From Nitrospirota bacterium (lineage in GTDB: Bacteria > Nitrospirota > Leptospirillia > Leptospirillales > Leptospirillaceae), in assembly GCA_021828525.1 (NCBI GenBank), contig JAJZGM010000077.1, positions 1 to 6,295 on the forward strand: a stretch of DNA of 6,295 nucleotides. Direction: 5' to 3'. This document shows positions 1-6,108 of the stretch, one piece after another. A program made the translations under genes and the position numbers. The notes beneath the pieces are model-generated. The model ran no database searches and had not been told where the DNA came from. It saw only the letters and a program-made list of their open reading frames with translations. Position 1 is the first letter of the stretch. Each line of letters starts with the position of its first letter.

Positions 1-709
1 GACTGCGGGTCTGGGAGGATCTTGCCTGGTCCGACTGTTTTCTCAGGGCCATCTCCATGGTGGCATCGGGAGGGGGAAGGGAGAGCTCTTCCAGAAGTTC
101 CCGGCCCTTCTCCGACCCGGGCCGGACGAGGAATCCCGAGTCGAGTTCCCCCAGGGCCAGATCGAAGCCCGACCGGGCCTCGGGACCATCTCCGGTCGAG
201 ACACAAAAACAGGTTTCGGCCGGATGGGAGCAGTCGACGGCCACCAGAAACAAGTCCCGGCGCCGGAGGGCGTATCCCGGATCGGGAAAGGGTCCCTTTC
301 CGAAATGGAGGTCTGATAGGGCCAGGGCGGCGAGGTCGCAGGCCCGGATGCCAATGACGGCCAGGGGGCGCGGGGAACGGGTGGGGGTGGAAAAGGAGAA
401 CGATCCGTCGGATTCGCGCCGGCTTTCCCAGAGGATTTCCCGGGGGGCGAACAGGAGGGGCTTCAGGGCCTGGGGTCCGTTGGCCCAGGAAAAGAAGCGA
501 CCGGACCCCTCCGCCTCGAGACGGTAGGAGCCGGGAGACTGGAGATCGCGGAGGCCCCGGGGGAGGTCCTCCGGTCCCGACACCTCGGCATAGACGATGG
601 CTCCGTCGCGCACCACGGGGGCAATCGTCTGGTAGCCCCGGTGCACCAGCCTGTCGAAGAGCTCCAGGAAGCGTCCCCGTTCGAGAAATCCTCCGGATTC
701 ATCAGTCAT
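1..709 (-). CDS. Sulfhydrogenase beta-subunit-like iron-sulfur protein (HydB/HyhB family), 3' end outside window
   Basis: The minus-strand frame is open from an ATG at 709 to the left edge (236 residues seen, no stop). A GGAGGG ribosome site lies about 5 nt upstream. The translation follows the N-terminal part of the beta subunit of NADP-linked sulfhydrogenases (group 3b [NiFe] hydrogenase) and its 4Fe-4S dicluster relatives. Landmarks are an APV..DG start (residues 30-36), a KPLLFAPRE.LW block (83-94), a GIRACDL block (120-126, Cys124), a VDCSHPAETCFC block (159-169, Cys160, Cys167, Cys169) and a GFDLALGEL..GFLVR block (181-195). In the family a C-terminal ferredoxin domain follows and passes electrons between the diaphorase (gamma) and hydrogenase modules; that part is beyond the edge. 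It diverges from the pyruvate oxidoreductase operon across 153 bp. It could instead belong to an AsrA-like sulfite reductase or another redox complex, because the catalytic partners are not visible. Family assignment is firm; exact complex is not. Confidence 0.8.
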   Translation of the reverse strand, partial: MTDESGGFLERGRFLELFDRLVHRGYQTIAPVVRDGAIVYAEVSGPEDLPRGLRDLQSPGSYRLEAEGSGRFFSWANGPQALKPLLFAPREILWESRRESDGSFSFSTPTRSPRPLAVIGIRACDLAALALSDLHFGKGPFPDPGYALRRRDLFLVAVDCSHPAETCFCVSTGDGPEARSGFDLALGELDSGFLVRPGSEKGRELLEELSLPPPDATMEMALRKQSDQARSSQTRS

Positions 710-862
710 GAGGTCCCTCCTCTCCATGCTATCCACCGACTCCCAAAGGATACCATACCGCCTTTCCACCTTGGACCGGGAGTGGTATGGTGGATCATGG
801 GTCCGGGATGCCCCGGTCATTGGACAGCTTCTGGGCAGTCTGGACGAAAAGGCGGGGGCATC
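710..862. promoter_or_regulatory. Divergent promoter/operator region between hydB-like gene and por operon
   Basis: This 153-bp gap separates two divergent start codons (709 minus, 863 plus), so it must hold the promoters and 5' leaders of both units. I see no convincing sigma70 -35/-10 pair at 17-bp spacing in either direction. It contains two inverted-repeat pairs that share bases: ACCATACC (752-759) with GGTATGGT (784-791), and ATCCACC (731-737) with GGTGGAT (789-795). These could be a regulator's operator or a leader hairpin. The assignment as a regulatory region follows from geometry; the repeats are seen directly; their function is inferred. Confidence 0.5.
752..791. repeat. 8-bp perfect inverted repeat in divergent promoter region
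   Basis: ACCATACC at 752-759 is matched by its reverse complement GGTATGGT at 784-791, with a 24-nt spacer. A second pair, ATCCACC (731-737) and GGTGGAT (789-795), shares the right arm, so the two pairings would be mutually exclusive in RNA. The position midway between divergent genes suggests a transcription-factor site. Short inverted repeats can also arise by chance in GC-rich DNA. Confidence 0.45.
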
Positions 863-1456
863 ATGGTCGAAATCCGGATTCACGGTCGAGGAGGACAGGG
901 CAATGTCCTGGCAGCCTACCTCCTGGCAACCGCGGCCTTCTTCGAGGAGAAGTTTTCCCAGGCCTTTCCGAGCTTCGGGGCCGAGCGGAGGGGGGCGCCG
1001 ATCACCGCCTTTGTCCGCATCGACTCGACCCCGATCCTCCGCCGCTCCCAGGTGACCTCTCCCCGCTATCTCATCCTTGCGGACGATGGCCTGCTCCGGG
1101 TTCCGGAGACCCTTTCGGGCCTCTCCCCCGAAGGGGCCATCCTCGTCAATTCCCCTCATGCCCCCGAGGATCTCCGCAAACACCTTGAAGAAGAGGGAGT
1201 CTCTGTCGGACCACATGTCCGGATCGCAACGATTCCCGCCACACGTCTGGCACTGGAAGCCCTGGGCCGGCCGATCCCCAATGCGCCGCTTCTTTCGGCC
1301 TTTCTCTCCCTGACGGGGACTCTTTCGACCGAGAGTCTTGGCCGGGCTTTTGCGGAGCGCTTTTCGGGCGATCTCCTGGCGAAAAACCTGGCCCTCGTCT
1401 CATCGGGGGCCTCCCTGGTTGCGGCCAATCTCTGGAAGGAGCCAATCCATGCGTGA
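863..1456 (+). CDS. porG: Pyruvate:acceptor oxidoreductase, gamma subunit
   Basis: This 197-residue protein is the gamma subunit (POR/KOR gamma domain) of a pyruvate or 2-oxoacid:ferredoxin oxidoreductase, the part that helps bind CoA in the complex. The N-terminus carries the signature IHGRGGQGN (residues 6-14), followed by FPSFGAERRGAPITAFVRI (35-53), an LVNSPH segment (94-99) and NAPLLSAFLSLTG (140-152), all hallmarks of the family in the right order. Length fits the usual 180-200 residues. The frame is open upstream to 641, but the start at 863 is chosen because it puts the glycine-rich strand at the N-terminus and has a purine-rich AAAGGCGGGGG site just upstream. An in-frame ATG at 797 would add 22 residues without family character. 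It is the first gene of the operon and its stop overlaps the alpha-subunit start by 8 nt. Pyruvate is the likeliest substrate because of the beta subunit. Confidence 0.93.
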   Translation: MVEIRIHGRGGQGNVLAAYLLATAAFFEEKFSQAFPSFGAERRGAPITAFVRIDSTPILRRSQVTSPRYLILADDGLLRVPETLSGLSPEGAILVNSPHAPEDLRKHLEEEGVSVGPHVRIATIPATRLALEALGRPIPNAPLLSAFLSLTGTLSTESLGRAFAERFSGDLLAKNLALVSSGASLVAANLWKEPIHA

Positions 1457-2636
1457 AGCCCTCGAAGGCTCCCAGGCGATTGCCCGGGCCGTCGCCCTCT
1501 GCCGGCCCCAGGTTGTGGCGGCCTATCCCATCACCCCCCAGACCCATATCGTGGAAGCTCTCGCGCGCCTCATCGCGGACGATCTCCTTGAGGCGGAGCT
1601 GGTCAGCGTCGAGAGCGAGTTTTCCGCCGCCTCGGTCGTCCTGGGAGCCGCCTCGGCCGGCTCCCGTTCCTATACCGCAAGCGCCTCCCAGGGCATCCTG
1701 CTCATGAGCGAGGTCCTCTACAACATTTCGGGGCTGCGGGTTCCCGTTGTTCTCACCTGCGCCAACCGCGCCGTCTCCTCTCCCGTCTCCATCTGGAACG
1801 ACCACCAGGATTCCATGGCGGTCCGGGATTCGGGATGGATCCAGCTTTACTGCGCCGACAACCAGGAGGCTGTGGACACCACGATCCAGGCCTTCCGGAT
1901 TTCGGAGCGGACCGAGCTTCCCGTCATGGTCTGCGTTGACGGTTTCACCCTCACCCATACCCTGGAGCCGATCGACCTTCCGGAGGCGGGGCAGGTCGAT
2001 GCCTTTCTTCCGCCCTTCCGGTTTTCCCGCTCCCTCTCCACCGCCCGCCCGTTGACCCAGGGAACCCTGGTCTCGCCCGAATTCTTCACCGAGATGCGCG
2101 CCCTCCAGCACGGGGCCTTTGCCCTGGCGGAACAGGAAATCCTGGCGGCCGACCGAGACTTCGCGGGCTTGGTCGGACGTGACAGCGGGGGCTTCCTCCG
2201 GGTCGAGGGAGACCGGGAGGCCGAGGTCGCGATCCTGGCCATGGGTTCGGTCTACGGGACTCTCAAGGATGCCCATCGGTCGGGGCTTCTGGGCCGCCCG
2301 GTGCGACTTCTCTGCCTTCGGGCCTTCCGGCCCTTTCCGGCCGGGGCGATCCGGGAGGCGGCCGAAGGGCTGTCCGATTTGATCATTCTCGACCGCTCCC
2401 TCTCCCCGGGATCCGGCGGAATCGTGGCCCATGAGATCCGGTCGGCGCTCTACGGATCCGGAAAGGGTCCCCGGATCGTGAATTTTGCGGTGGGTCTCGG
2501 CGGACGGAATGTTCCGGGAGAGATTTTCCGGGAGATGCTCGAGGCCCTGGAGAAGGACCCCCCGGCCTTCTCCTTCTTCGATCTCGACTCCGGGAAGCTT
2601 CCCCTTCCGTCAGACTCTGTCATGCCACCCTCCTGA
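1449..2636 (+). CDS. porA: Pyruvate:acceptor oxidoreductase, alpha subunit
   Basis: This 395-residue protein is the alpha subunit, which holds the pyrimidine-side ThDP domain and transketolase-C-like domain and forms the active site with the beta subunit. Family blocks appear in order: EGSQAIARAVALCRP (residues 6-20), AAYPITPQTHIVE (24-36), VESEFSAAS (54-62; Glu55 is a candidate for the ThDP-activating glutamate), TASASQG (76-82), NRAVSSP (106-112, with the Arg107 equivalent of the substrate-binding arginine), IWNDHQDSM..RDSGW (115-130), and QEAVDT (139-144). The second half has the LLCLRAFRPFP segment (288-297) and LDRSLSPG (314-321) typical of the C-terminal domain. Length matches the roughly 390-residue separate-subunit form. 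The start at 1449 lies inside the gamma gene, overlapping its stop by 8 nt, which suggests translational coupling; an open extension to 1338 would run through gamma-coding sequence and is rejected. No key motif is missing. Confidence 0.95.
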   Translation: MREALEGSQAIARAVALCRPQVVAAYPITPQTHIVEALARLIADDLLEAELVSVESEFSAASVVLGAASAGSRSYTASASQGILLMSEVLYNISGLRVPVVLTCANRAVSSPVSIWNDHQDSMAVRDSGWIQLYCADNQEAVDTTIQAFRISERTELPVMVCVDGFTLTHTLEPIDLPEAGQVDAFLPPFRFSRSLSTARPLTQGTLVSPEFFTEMRALQHGAFALAEQEILAADRDFAGLVGRDSGGFLRVEGDREAEVAILAMGSVYGTLKDAHRSGLLGRPVRLLCLRAFRPFPAGAIREAAEGLSDLIILDRSLSPGSGGIVAHEIRSALYGSGKGPRIVNFAVGLGGRNVPGEIFREMLEALEKDPPAFSFFDLDSGKLPLPSDSVMPPS

Positions 2637-2646
2637 GGAGACCCTC

Positions 2647-3651
2647 ATGACCCCGATCGGCTCTCGTCCGCCCTCCGTCGACACGACGGCGCTCCGCAAG
2701 GTCCAGCCCCGCTTCTCCGGGATCGAATCCGGCCATGGGGCCTGCCAGGGCTGCGGTCAGGCCCTGGCGGCCCGCCTCGTCCTCGAGGCGGCCGGCCCCG
2801 ACGTCATCGTCGCCAATGCCACAGGATGTCTCGAGATTTTTACGACCCCCTGGCCCCAGTCGGCCTGGACCGTTCCCTGGATACACTCCCTTTTCGAGAA
2901 TGCCGCCGCGGTGGCCGCCGGAATCGAGGTGGCCCTCCGGGCCCAGGGCCGGACGACACGGGTCCTGGCCTTTGCCGGCGACGGCGGGACCTTCGATATC
3001 GGATTCCAGGCCCTGTCGGGGATGCTCGAGAGAAACCATGACGTCCTCTTCGTCTGCTTCGACAACGAAGCCTACATGAATACGGGTGTCCAGCGCTCGG
3101 GATCGACCCCTCATGGCGCCTGGACCAACACCTCTCCCGCAGGACGGGTCCGTCAGGGAAAACGCCATTTCAAGAAGGATCTCCTGGCCATCATTGCGGC
3201 CCACGGCATTCCCTATGCCGCCACGGCCTCGGTGGCCTACCCGTCCGACCTGCGGGCTAAGGTCCGGCGGGCGCTCGATGTCTCCGGGCCCTCCTTTCTC
3301 CTTTTACATTCCCCCTGTCCCCTGGGGTGGGGCCACGACAGCGCGCTTACGATTTCCGTGGACCGGCTGGCAGTGGAGACCGGCCTCTTCCCGATTCTCG
3401 AAATGGAGCGGGGACATGTCGTGGGTTCCATGAAGATCCGAAATCCCCGCCCGGTCCATGAATACGCCCTGCCGCAGTTCCGCTTCCGCCACCTTCTGGC
3501 GGAGACACCGGAGGCGCGGGAGGAGCTCGAGCACCTTCAGGCCCTGGCCGACGCCAATATTGAGCGATACGGCCTTCTATCAGACGCTCCCGGCCCCCGG
3601 GATTCCGGGGGGGCCGACACCGTCCGTCGTGGAGGATCCCGATGGGGATAG
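2647..3651 (+). CDS. porB: Pyruvate:acceptor oxidoreductase, beta subunit (ThDP and 4Fe-4S)
   Basis: This 334-residue protein is the beta subunit, which binds the ThDP diphosphate and the proximal [4Fe-4S] cluster. Likely cluster ligands are Cys33 and Cys36 (GACQGCGQ), Cys61 (ATGCLEIF) and Cys224 (HSPCPLGW), the canonical set. The ThDP/Mg motif is GDGG at 111-114 with Asn140 in DNEAYMNTG (139-147). The blocks WTVPWIHSLFENAAAVAAGI (74-93), AAHGIPYAATAS (184-195) and LAVETGLFP (241-249) are characteristic of pyruvate synthase beta subunits more than of 2-oxoglutarate enzymes, so pyruvate is preferred. The start at 2647 is set by a GAGGAG site (2635-2640) that overlaps the alpha stop; the gap to alpha is 10 nt. 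The last 25 or so residues are Gly/Arg/Pro-rich and look non-conserved, where the coding sequence also carries the next gene's ribosome site. The sequence shows a complete, probably active subunit. Confidence 0.95.
   Translation: MTPIGSRPPSVDTTALRKVQPRFSGIESGHGACQGCGQALAARLVLEAAGPDVIVANATGCLEIFTTPWPQSAWTVPWIHSLFENAAAVAAGIEVALRAQGRTTRVLAFAGDGGTFDIGFQALSGMLERNHDVLFVCFDNEAYMNTGVQRSGSTPHGAWTNTSPAGRVRQGKRHFKKDLLAIIAAHGIPYAATASVAYPSDLRAKVRRALDVSGPSFLLLHSPCPLGWGHDSALTISVDRLAVETGLFPILEMERGHVVGSMKIRNPRPVHEYALPQFRFRHLLAETPEAREELEHLQALADANIERYGLLSDAPGPRDSGGADTVRRGGSRWG
3631..3635 (+). promoter_or_regulatory. Shine-Dalgarno site for the flavoprotein gene
   Basis: GGAGG lies inside the 3' end of the beta-subunit gene, 6 nt before the ATG at 3642. 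It decides the start in favour of 3642 over the in-frame ATG at 3720, which has no purine-rich site upstream. The start overlaps the beta stop (ATG at 3642, TAG at 3649-3651), a layout that usually gives coupled translation and balanced subunit amounts. Confidence 0.7.
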
Positions 3652-5357
3652 ACAAGGAAAGACCGGCTTCTTCGGTTCGGGTTAACGCCGGGGGATTCGC
3701 CTTGCCCGGAACCTCGCGAATGAACCACACGGGAAGCTGGCGGCTGGAGCGGCCCCTGTATGTGACCTCTCCCTCCCCCTGCCATGGCGCCTGTCCGGCC
3801 CACGAAGAGATCCCGGTCTATCTCGACCATCTCGCCATGGACCGGCCCCGACAGGCCTGGGAGGCCCTGGTGGCCGCGAACCCCTTGCCGGCGGTGACCG
3901 GCCGGGTCTGCCCCCATCCCTGCGAGACCGCATGCCACCGGGGCTCCTATGACACCGCCGTCTCGATCCATTCGGCGGAGCGCTTCCTGGGAGACATGGC
4001 TCTCCGGGAGGGGTGGCCCTACCCGGGTCTCGACGGGGATCAAAGAGAGGAGGCCGTGGCGGTTGTCGGGGCCGGTCCTTCCGGCCTTTCCTGCGCCTAC
4101 CATCTTCGCAGGGTCGGATATCGGGTGACCCTGTTCGAGGCCTTGCCCGAAGCGGGGGGAACCTGCCGGATCATTCCAGACTACCGCCTTCCGGCAGAGA
4201 TCCTGTCCCGGGAAGTCGAACGGATCCTCGCCACAGGAATCGATTTCCGGCCGGGACAAAAGCTGGGGAGGGAGATCTCCCTTGAAGAGCTGGAGGAGGG
4301 ATTTTCGGCCGTTTTTCTGGCTCCGGGCCGTCAGAAGAACCGGATTTATTCCGTGGACCATGCCCTTCCGGGGGATCTTCACCACGGGCTCGATCTCCTG
4401 TGGGAATGGAGAAATGTCGGAAGCCTTCCCCGGTGGGACCGGGCCGTCGTCGTGGGAGGCGGGAACACCGCTGTCGACCTGGCCCGGACGCTCCTTCGGA
4501 CCGGGTCCCGGGAGGTCCATGTGGTGACGGATGAAGAACTTCCGGGCCTCCCTTCCCCAACGGGGCGGGGGGCCATGCCGGCCATTGCCCGGGAGGTCGC
4601 CATGGCCCTCGAGGAAGGTGTCCGAATCCATACAGGCCGGCGAATCGGGCGACTGATCCTCCGGGAGGAGAGGGTCATTGCGGTCGAGCTTTTGCATGCG
4701 CTCAAGGAGATAGAGGGCCAGACTCCCGTCCACCGGGCCTTTAGCGGGACCGAGACCATCCTCGAGACCGATGCGGTGATTCCGGCGGTGGGCCAGGAGG
4801 TGGATCCCGCCGGAATCGAGCGGCTCCTGGGAAACCGCACCTTTCTTTCCCTCCTTCCCACAGGCCAGGTGGAGGGGGAGACCCGGATCTTTGCCGGTGG
4901 GGATGCCTGTCCTGGGGGAGGGATCGTCTCCCAGGCCGTGGGAAGCGGCCATCACGGGGCACGGAGGATCGATGCCCTTCTTCGGCAAAAGACGCTGTCT
5001 CCGGAATCGCCTCCCTCTCCGATTCCCTTTACGAGTCTCAACCTGGCCTATTTCGAAGAGCGTCCCGCCTATGTGCCACGTGAGCGTCACGGGGAGGCCC
5101 GAACAGGATTTTCCGAGATCGAGACCACCGGCCCCGCCGATGAGATCCGGACGGAGGCGGACCGTTGCTTTTCCTGCGGCCACTGTCTTGAATGTGACAA
5201 CTGCTGGACCCTGTGTCCCGACGGGGCGGTTCTAAGAACCGCCGGGATTCCCGGGATTCCGGTTCCCTACGTCTTCGACTACGACTATTGCAAGGGATGC
5301 GGGCTCTGCGCCCAGGAGTGTCCGTCGGGCCATATCCGGATGAGTCCCGAACCATGA
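3642..5357 (+). CDS. GltD-like FAD/NAD(P) oxidoreductase fused to a C-terminal 2x[4Fe-4S] ferredoxin domain, POR-associated
   Basis: This 571-residue flavoprotein probably links the pyruvate oxidoreductase to NAD(P)H. After a 40-residue lead comes the GltD-type N-terminal Fe-S helical domain: Cys47, Cys51 (CHGACPAH), Cys90, Cys94 and Cys98 (GRVCPHPCETACHRG). The FAD Rossmann motif is VVGAGPSGLS (141-150), the NAD(P) motif VVGGGNTAVDLA (270-281), and the second FAD contact IFAGGDACPGGG (416-427). The C-terminus has Cys509, 512, 515, 518, 521 and 525 (last followed by Pro), then Cys550, 553, 556 and 560. The last three of the first group plus Cys515, with the final four, make a standard bacterial 2x[4Fe-4S] ferredoxin domain, equivalent to the missing delta subunit. 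Related flavoproteins occur with NAD-dependent phenylglyoxylate dehydrogenase (PadH) and other 2-oxoacid oxidoreductases. It is unlikely to be a true glutamate synthase subunit, since no large subunit is adjacent. The cofactor (NADH or NADPH) cannot be read safely from sequence. Confidence 0.9.
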   Translation: MGIDKERPASSVRVNAGGFALPGTSRMNHTGSWRLERPLYVTSPSPCHGACPAHEEIPVYLDHLAMDRPRQAWEALVAANPLPAVTGRVCPHPCETACHRGSYDTAVSIHSAERFLGDMALREGWPYPGLDGDQREEAVAVVGAGPSGLSCAYHLRRVGYRVTLFEALPEAGGTCRIIPDYRLPAEILSREVERILATGIDFRPGQKLGREISLEELEEGFSAVFLAPGRQKNRIYSVDHALPGDLHHGLDLLWEWRNVGSLPRWDRAVVVGGGNTAVDLARTLLRTGSREVHVVTDEELPGLPSPTGRGAMPAIAREVAMALEEGVRIHTGRRIGRLILREERVIAVELLHALKEIEGQTPVHRAFSGTETILETDAVIPAVGQEVDPAGIERLLGNRTFLSLLPTGQVEGETRIFAGGDACPGGGIVSQAVGSGHHGARRIDALLRQKTLSPESPPSPIPFTSLNLAYFEERPAYVPRERHGEARTGFSEIETTGPADEIRTEADRCFSCGHCLECDNCWTLCPDGAVLRTAGIPGIPVPYVFDYDYCKGCGLCAQECPSGHIRMSPEP

Positions 5358-5380
5358 TCCCGAAATCGGAGAAGGGGGAT

Positions 5381-5425
5381 TTGCCGCAGCAATCCAAAGC
5401 TTGAAATCTGATTTTCCTGCGGCAA
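5381..5425 (+). terminator. Hairpin downstream of por operon, possible weak terminator
   Basis: TTGCCGCAG (5381-5389) and CTGCGGCAA (5417-5425) form a perfect 9-bp inverted repeat with a 27-nt loop, 23 nt after the flavoprotein stop codon. The T-rich stretch (around 5442-5457) starts about 17 nt after the stem rather than directly after it, and the loop is long, so a classic intrinsic terminator is doubtful. Its position at the end of the operon is what supports a role in ending transcription or protecting the 3' end. Confidence 0.35.
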
Positions 5426-5471
5426 CTTACGGTTACGCCTTGTTGATTTTCTTCTAAATGGAAGGAATTCA

Positions 5472-5651
5472 ATGATGAAAACGGAGCGGACAATTCCGGG
5501 AGATGTCAATGAGTGGGGATGGATGATTCACTCTCCCATCCGCTGGCCCGAAAACCCTTCGTCAAAACGCGATTTTCTAGACTTGGAAATTTTTGGAAAA
5601 AGTCTCTCCGAGATCATAAGCGAAGACCGTGGCGACCGCTCTATATCTTGA
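5472..5651 (+). pseudogene. Shortened Phd/YefM-type antitoxin-like gene
   Basis: This 59-codon frame starts at ATG 5472 (or 5475) behind a GGAAGGA site about 8 nt upstream. Its C-terminal part, FGKSLSEIISEDRGD (residues 41-55), closely resembles the usual tail of Phd/YefM-family antitoxins paired with VapC toxins, the segment that wraps the toxin. The N-terminal DNA-binding fold with its usual RELK and RGKPVA-type blocks is not recognisable, and the protein is short compared with the usual 75-90 residues, so it looks like an internally deleted or decayed antitoxin. Its end overlaps the vapC-like start by 23 nt, as expected for a coupled toxin-antitoxin pair. It could still be expressed from its good ribosome site. 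The identification rests on the tail and on the neighbour. Confidence 0.5.
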
Positions 5652-5772
5652 TTCCAGGGCCATCGTCAAATTGTATGTCCATGACCCCCACGATCAAAAT
5701 GGGCGCCAGTGGGCTCAAGATGCCCACATTCTCGTCGCCTCGGAAATGGCGTACAAGGAGGCCCGGCTATGA
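5629..5772 (+). pseudogene. Truncated VapC-like PIN-domain toxin
   Basis: From GTG 5629 the frame encodes 47 residues matching the N-terminus of PIN-domain VapC ribonuclease toxins. ALYLDSRAIVKLYV (residues 4-17) carries the first catalytic acid, Asp8, and VASEMAYKEARL (36-47) carries the second, Glu44, at the family's usual spacing. VapC proteins normally run 125-145 residues with two further aspartates; here TGA at 5770-5772 ends the frame and I cannot find the C-terminal half in any frame. Beyond the TGA the same frame reads about 23 more codons before another stop at 5842. Without the later acidic residues it should not be an active nuclease. It overlaps the antitoxin-like gene upstream. 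No good Shine-Dalgarno precedes the GTG, consistent with translational coupling. Confidence 0.65.
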
Positions 5773-5794
5773 TCAACAGCGGCCCGGCTTATGA
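5760..5794 (+). repeat. Short imperfect direct repeat at the vapC break
   Basis: GGCCCGGCTATGA (5760-5772) and GGCCCGGCTTATGA (5781-5794) are 21 nt apart and differ by one T. The first copy contains the stop that ends the vapC-like frame; the second copy, in the same frame, reads CTT ATG A and has no stop. This looks like a small duplication or slippage at the place where the toxin is broken. Confidence 0.5.
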
Positions 5795-5963
5795 GGGGGA
5801 TGGATCAAAGGCATTTTAATTCTCAAAGAAAAAGGTGATCGACCTCTCCAACGAAATGTTCCGCAGCATCGCCCTGGAAATCGGCGTCTTCCAGACCGAA
5901 ATCGATTCCACCCCGATTTTCACGAGGGGAGTCTTTCTGGCTCTTTCGAAACAGGCTGTGTGA
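5769..5963 (+). pseudogene. Interrupted unidentified reading frame
   Basis: An ATG at 5769 overlaps the vapC-like stop (ATGA) and follows an AAGGAGG site (5755-5761) at a 7-nt spacing. The frame runs 16 codons to TAA at 5817-5819, then continues open to TGA at 5961-5963. The downstream part reads like real protein: IDLSNEMFRSIALEIGVFQ (from 5838), then TRGVFLALSKQAV before the stop, with mostly C or G in third codon positions. I do not recognise the family. It may be the remnant of a gene behind the toxin, or the 3' part of an unrelated gene fused by deletion. A start at GTG 5835 would give only 42 residues. Confidence 0.35.
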
Positions 5964-5980
5964 CGTTCCCGGTTTAAAGA

Positions 5981-6031
5981 AGGATGTCCTGAAGCGTCCC
6001 GTGTATGGCCGGGAAGGAGACGGGACATCCT
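5981..6031 (-). terminator. Hairpin downstream of the minus-strand gene, possible terminator
   Basis: AGGATGTCC (5981-5989) and GGACATCCT (6023-6031) form a perfect 9-bp inverted repeat with a 33-nt interior that can add a smaller CGTC/GACG stem (5995-5998 with 6019-6022). On the minus strand the stem is followed by TTCTTTAAA, a short T-rich tract, and it lies about 78 nt after the stop of the incoming minus-strand gene. This fits a weak intrinsic terminator facing the degraded plus-strand genes. On the plus strand TCTTTC follows, so it could act in both directions. Confidence 0.35.
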
Positions 6032-6108
6032 CTTTCGCAAGGAGGGCCAAGAGATCTCGCTTCGTACGGCGGGTGGAGGACCCCCCACGTGAAAAGCGGT
6101 CTCTGATA

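Noticed and set aside
57..527. Plus-strand open frame of 156 codons over the left end
   Set aside because: It is the complement of the hydrogenase beta-like gene; its translation is Arg/Ser/Pro-rich low-complexity, whereas the minus frame has clear family motifs.
641..862. N-terminal extension of the gamma subunit to 641 or to ATG 797
   Set aside because: The extra residues lack family similarity and partly lie over the divergent gene's start; gamma subunits begin directly with the glycine-rich strand found after ATG 863.
1146..2432. Long minus-strand open frame (428 codons) across gamma and alpha
   Set aside because: It is an antisense shadow caused by high GC in third codon positions; the translation is Gly/Arg/Asp-rich with no family motifs, while the plus strand encodes canonical porG and porA.
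3537..5183. Minus-strand open frame of 548 codons across the flavoprotein gene
   Set aside because: It is an antisense shadow; the plus frame has FAD, NAD(P) and Fe-S motifs in the correct order.
3642..5357. Calling the flavoprotein a glutamate synthase small subunit (gltD)
   Set aside because: There is no large glutamate synthase subunit next to it, it has an added C-terminal ferredoxin domain, and it is translationally linked to a pyruvate oxidoreductase.
5513..5794. 93-codon plus frame over the toxin-antitoxin remnant
   Set aside because: It runs out of register with the antitoxin tail and the PIN-domain start, which carry recognisable motifs; its own translation is Arg/Pro/Ser-rich with none.
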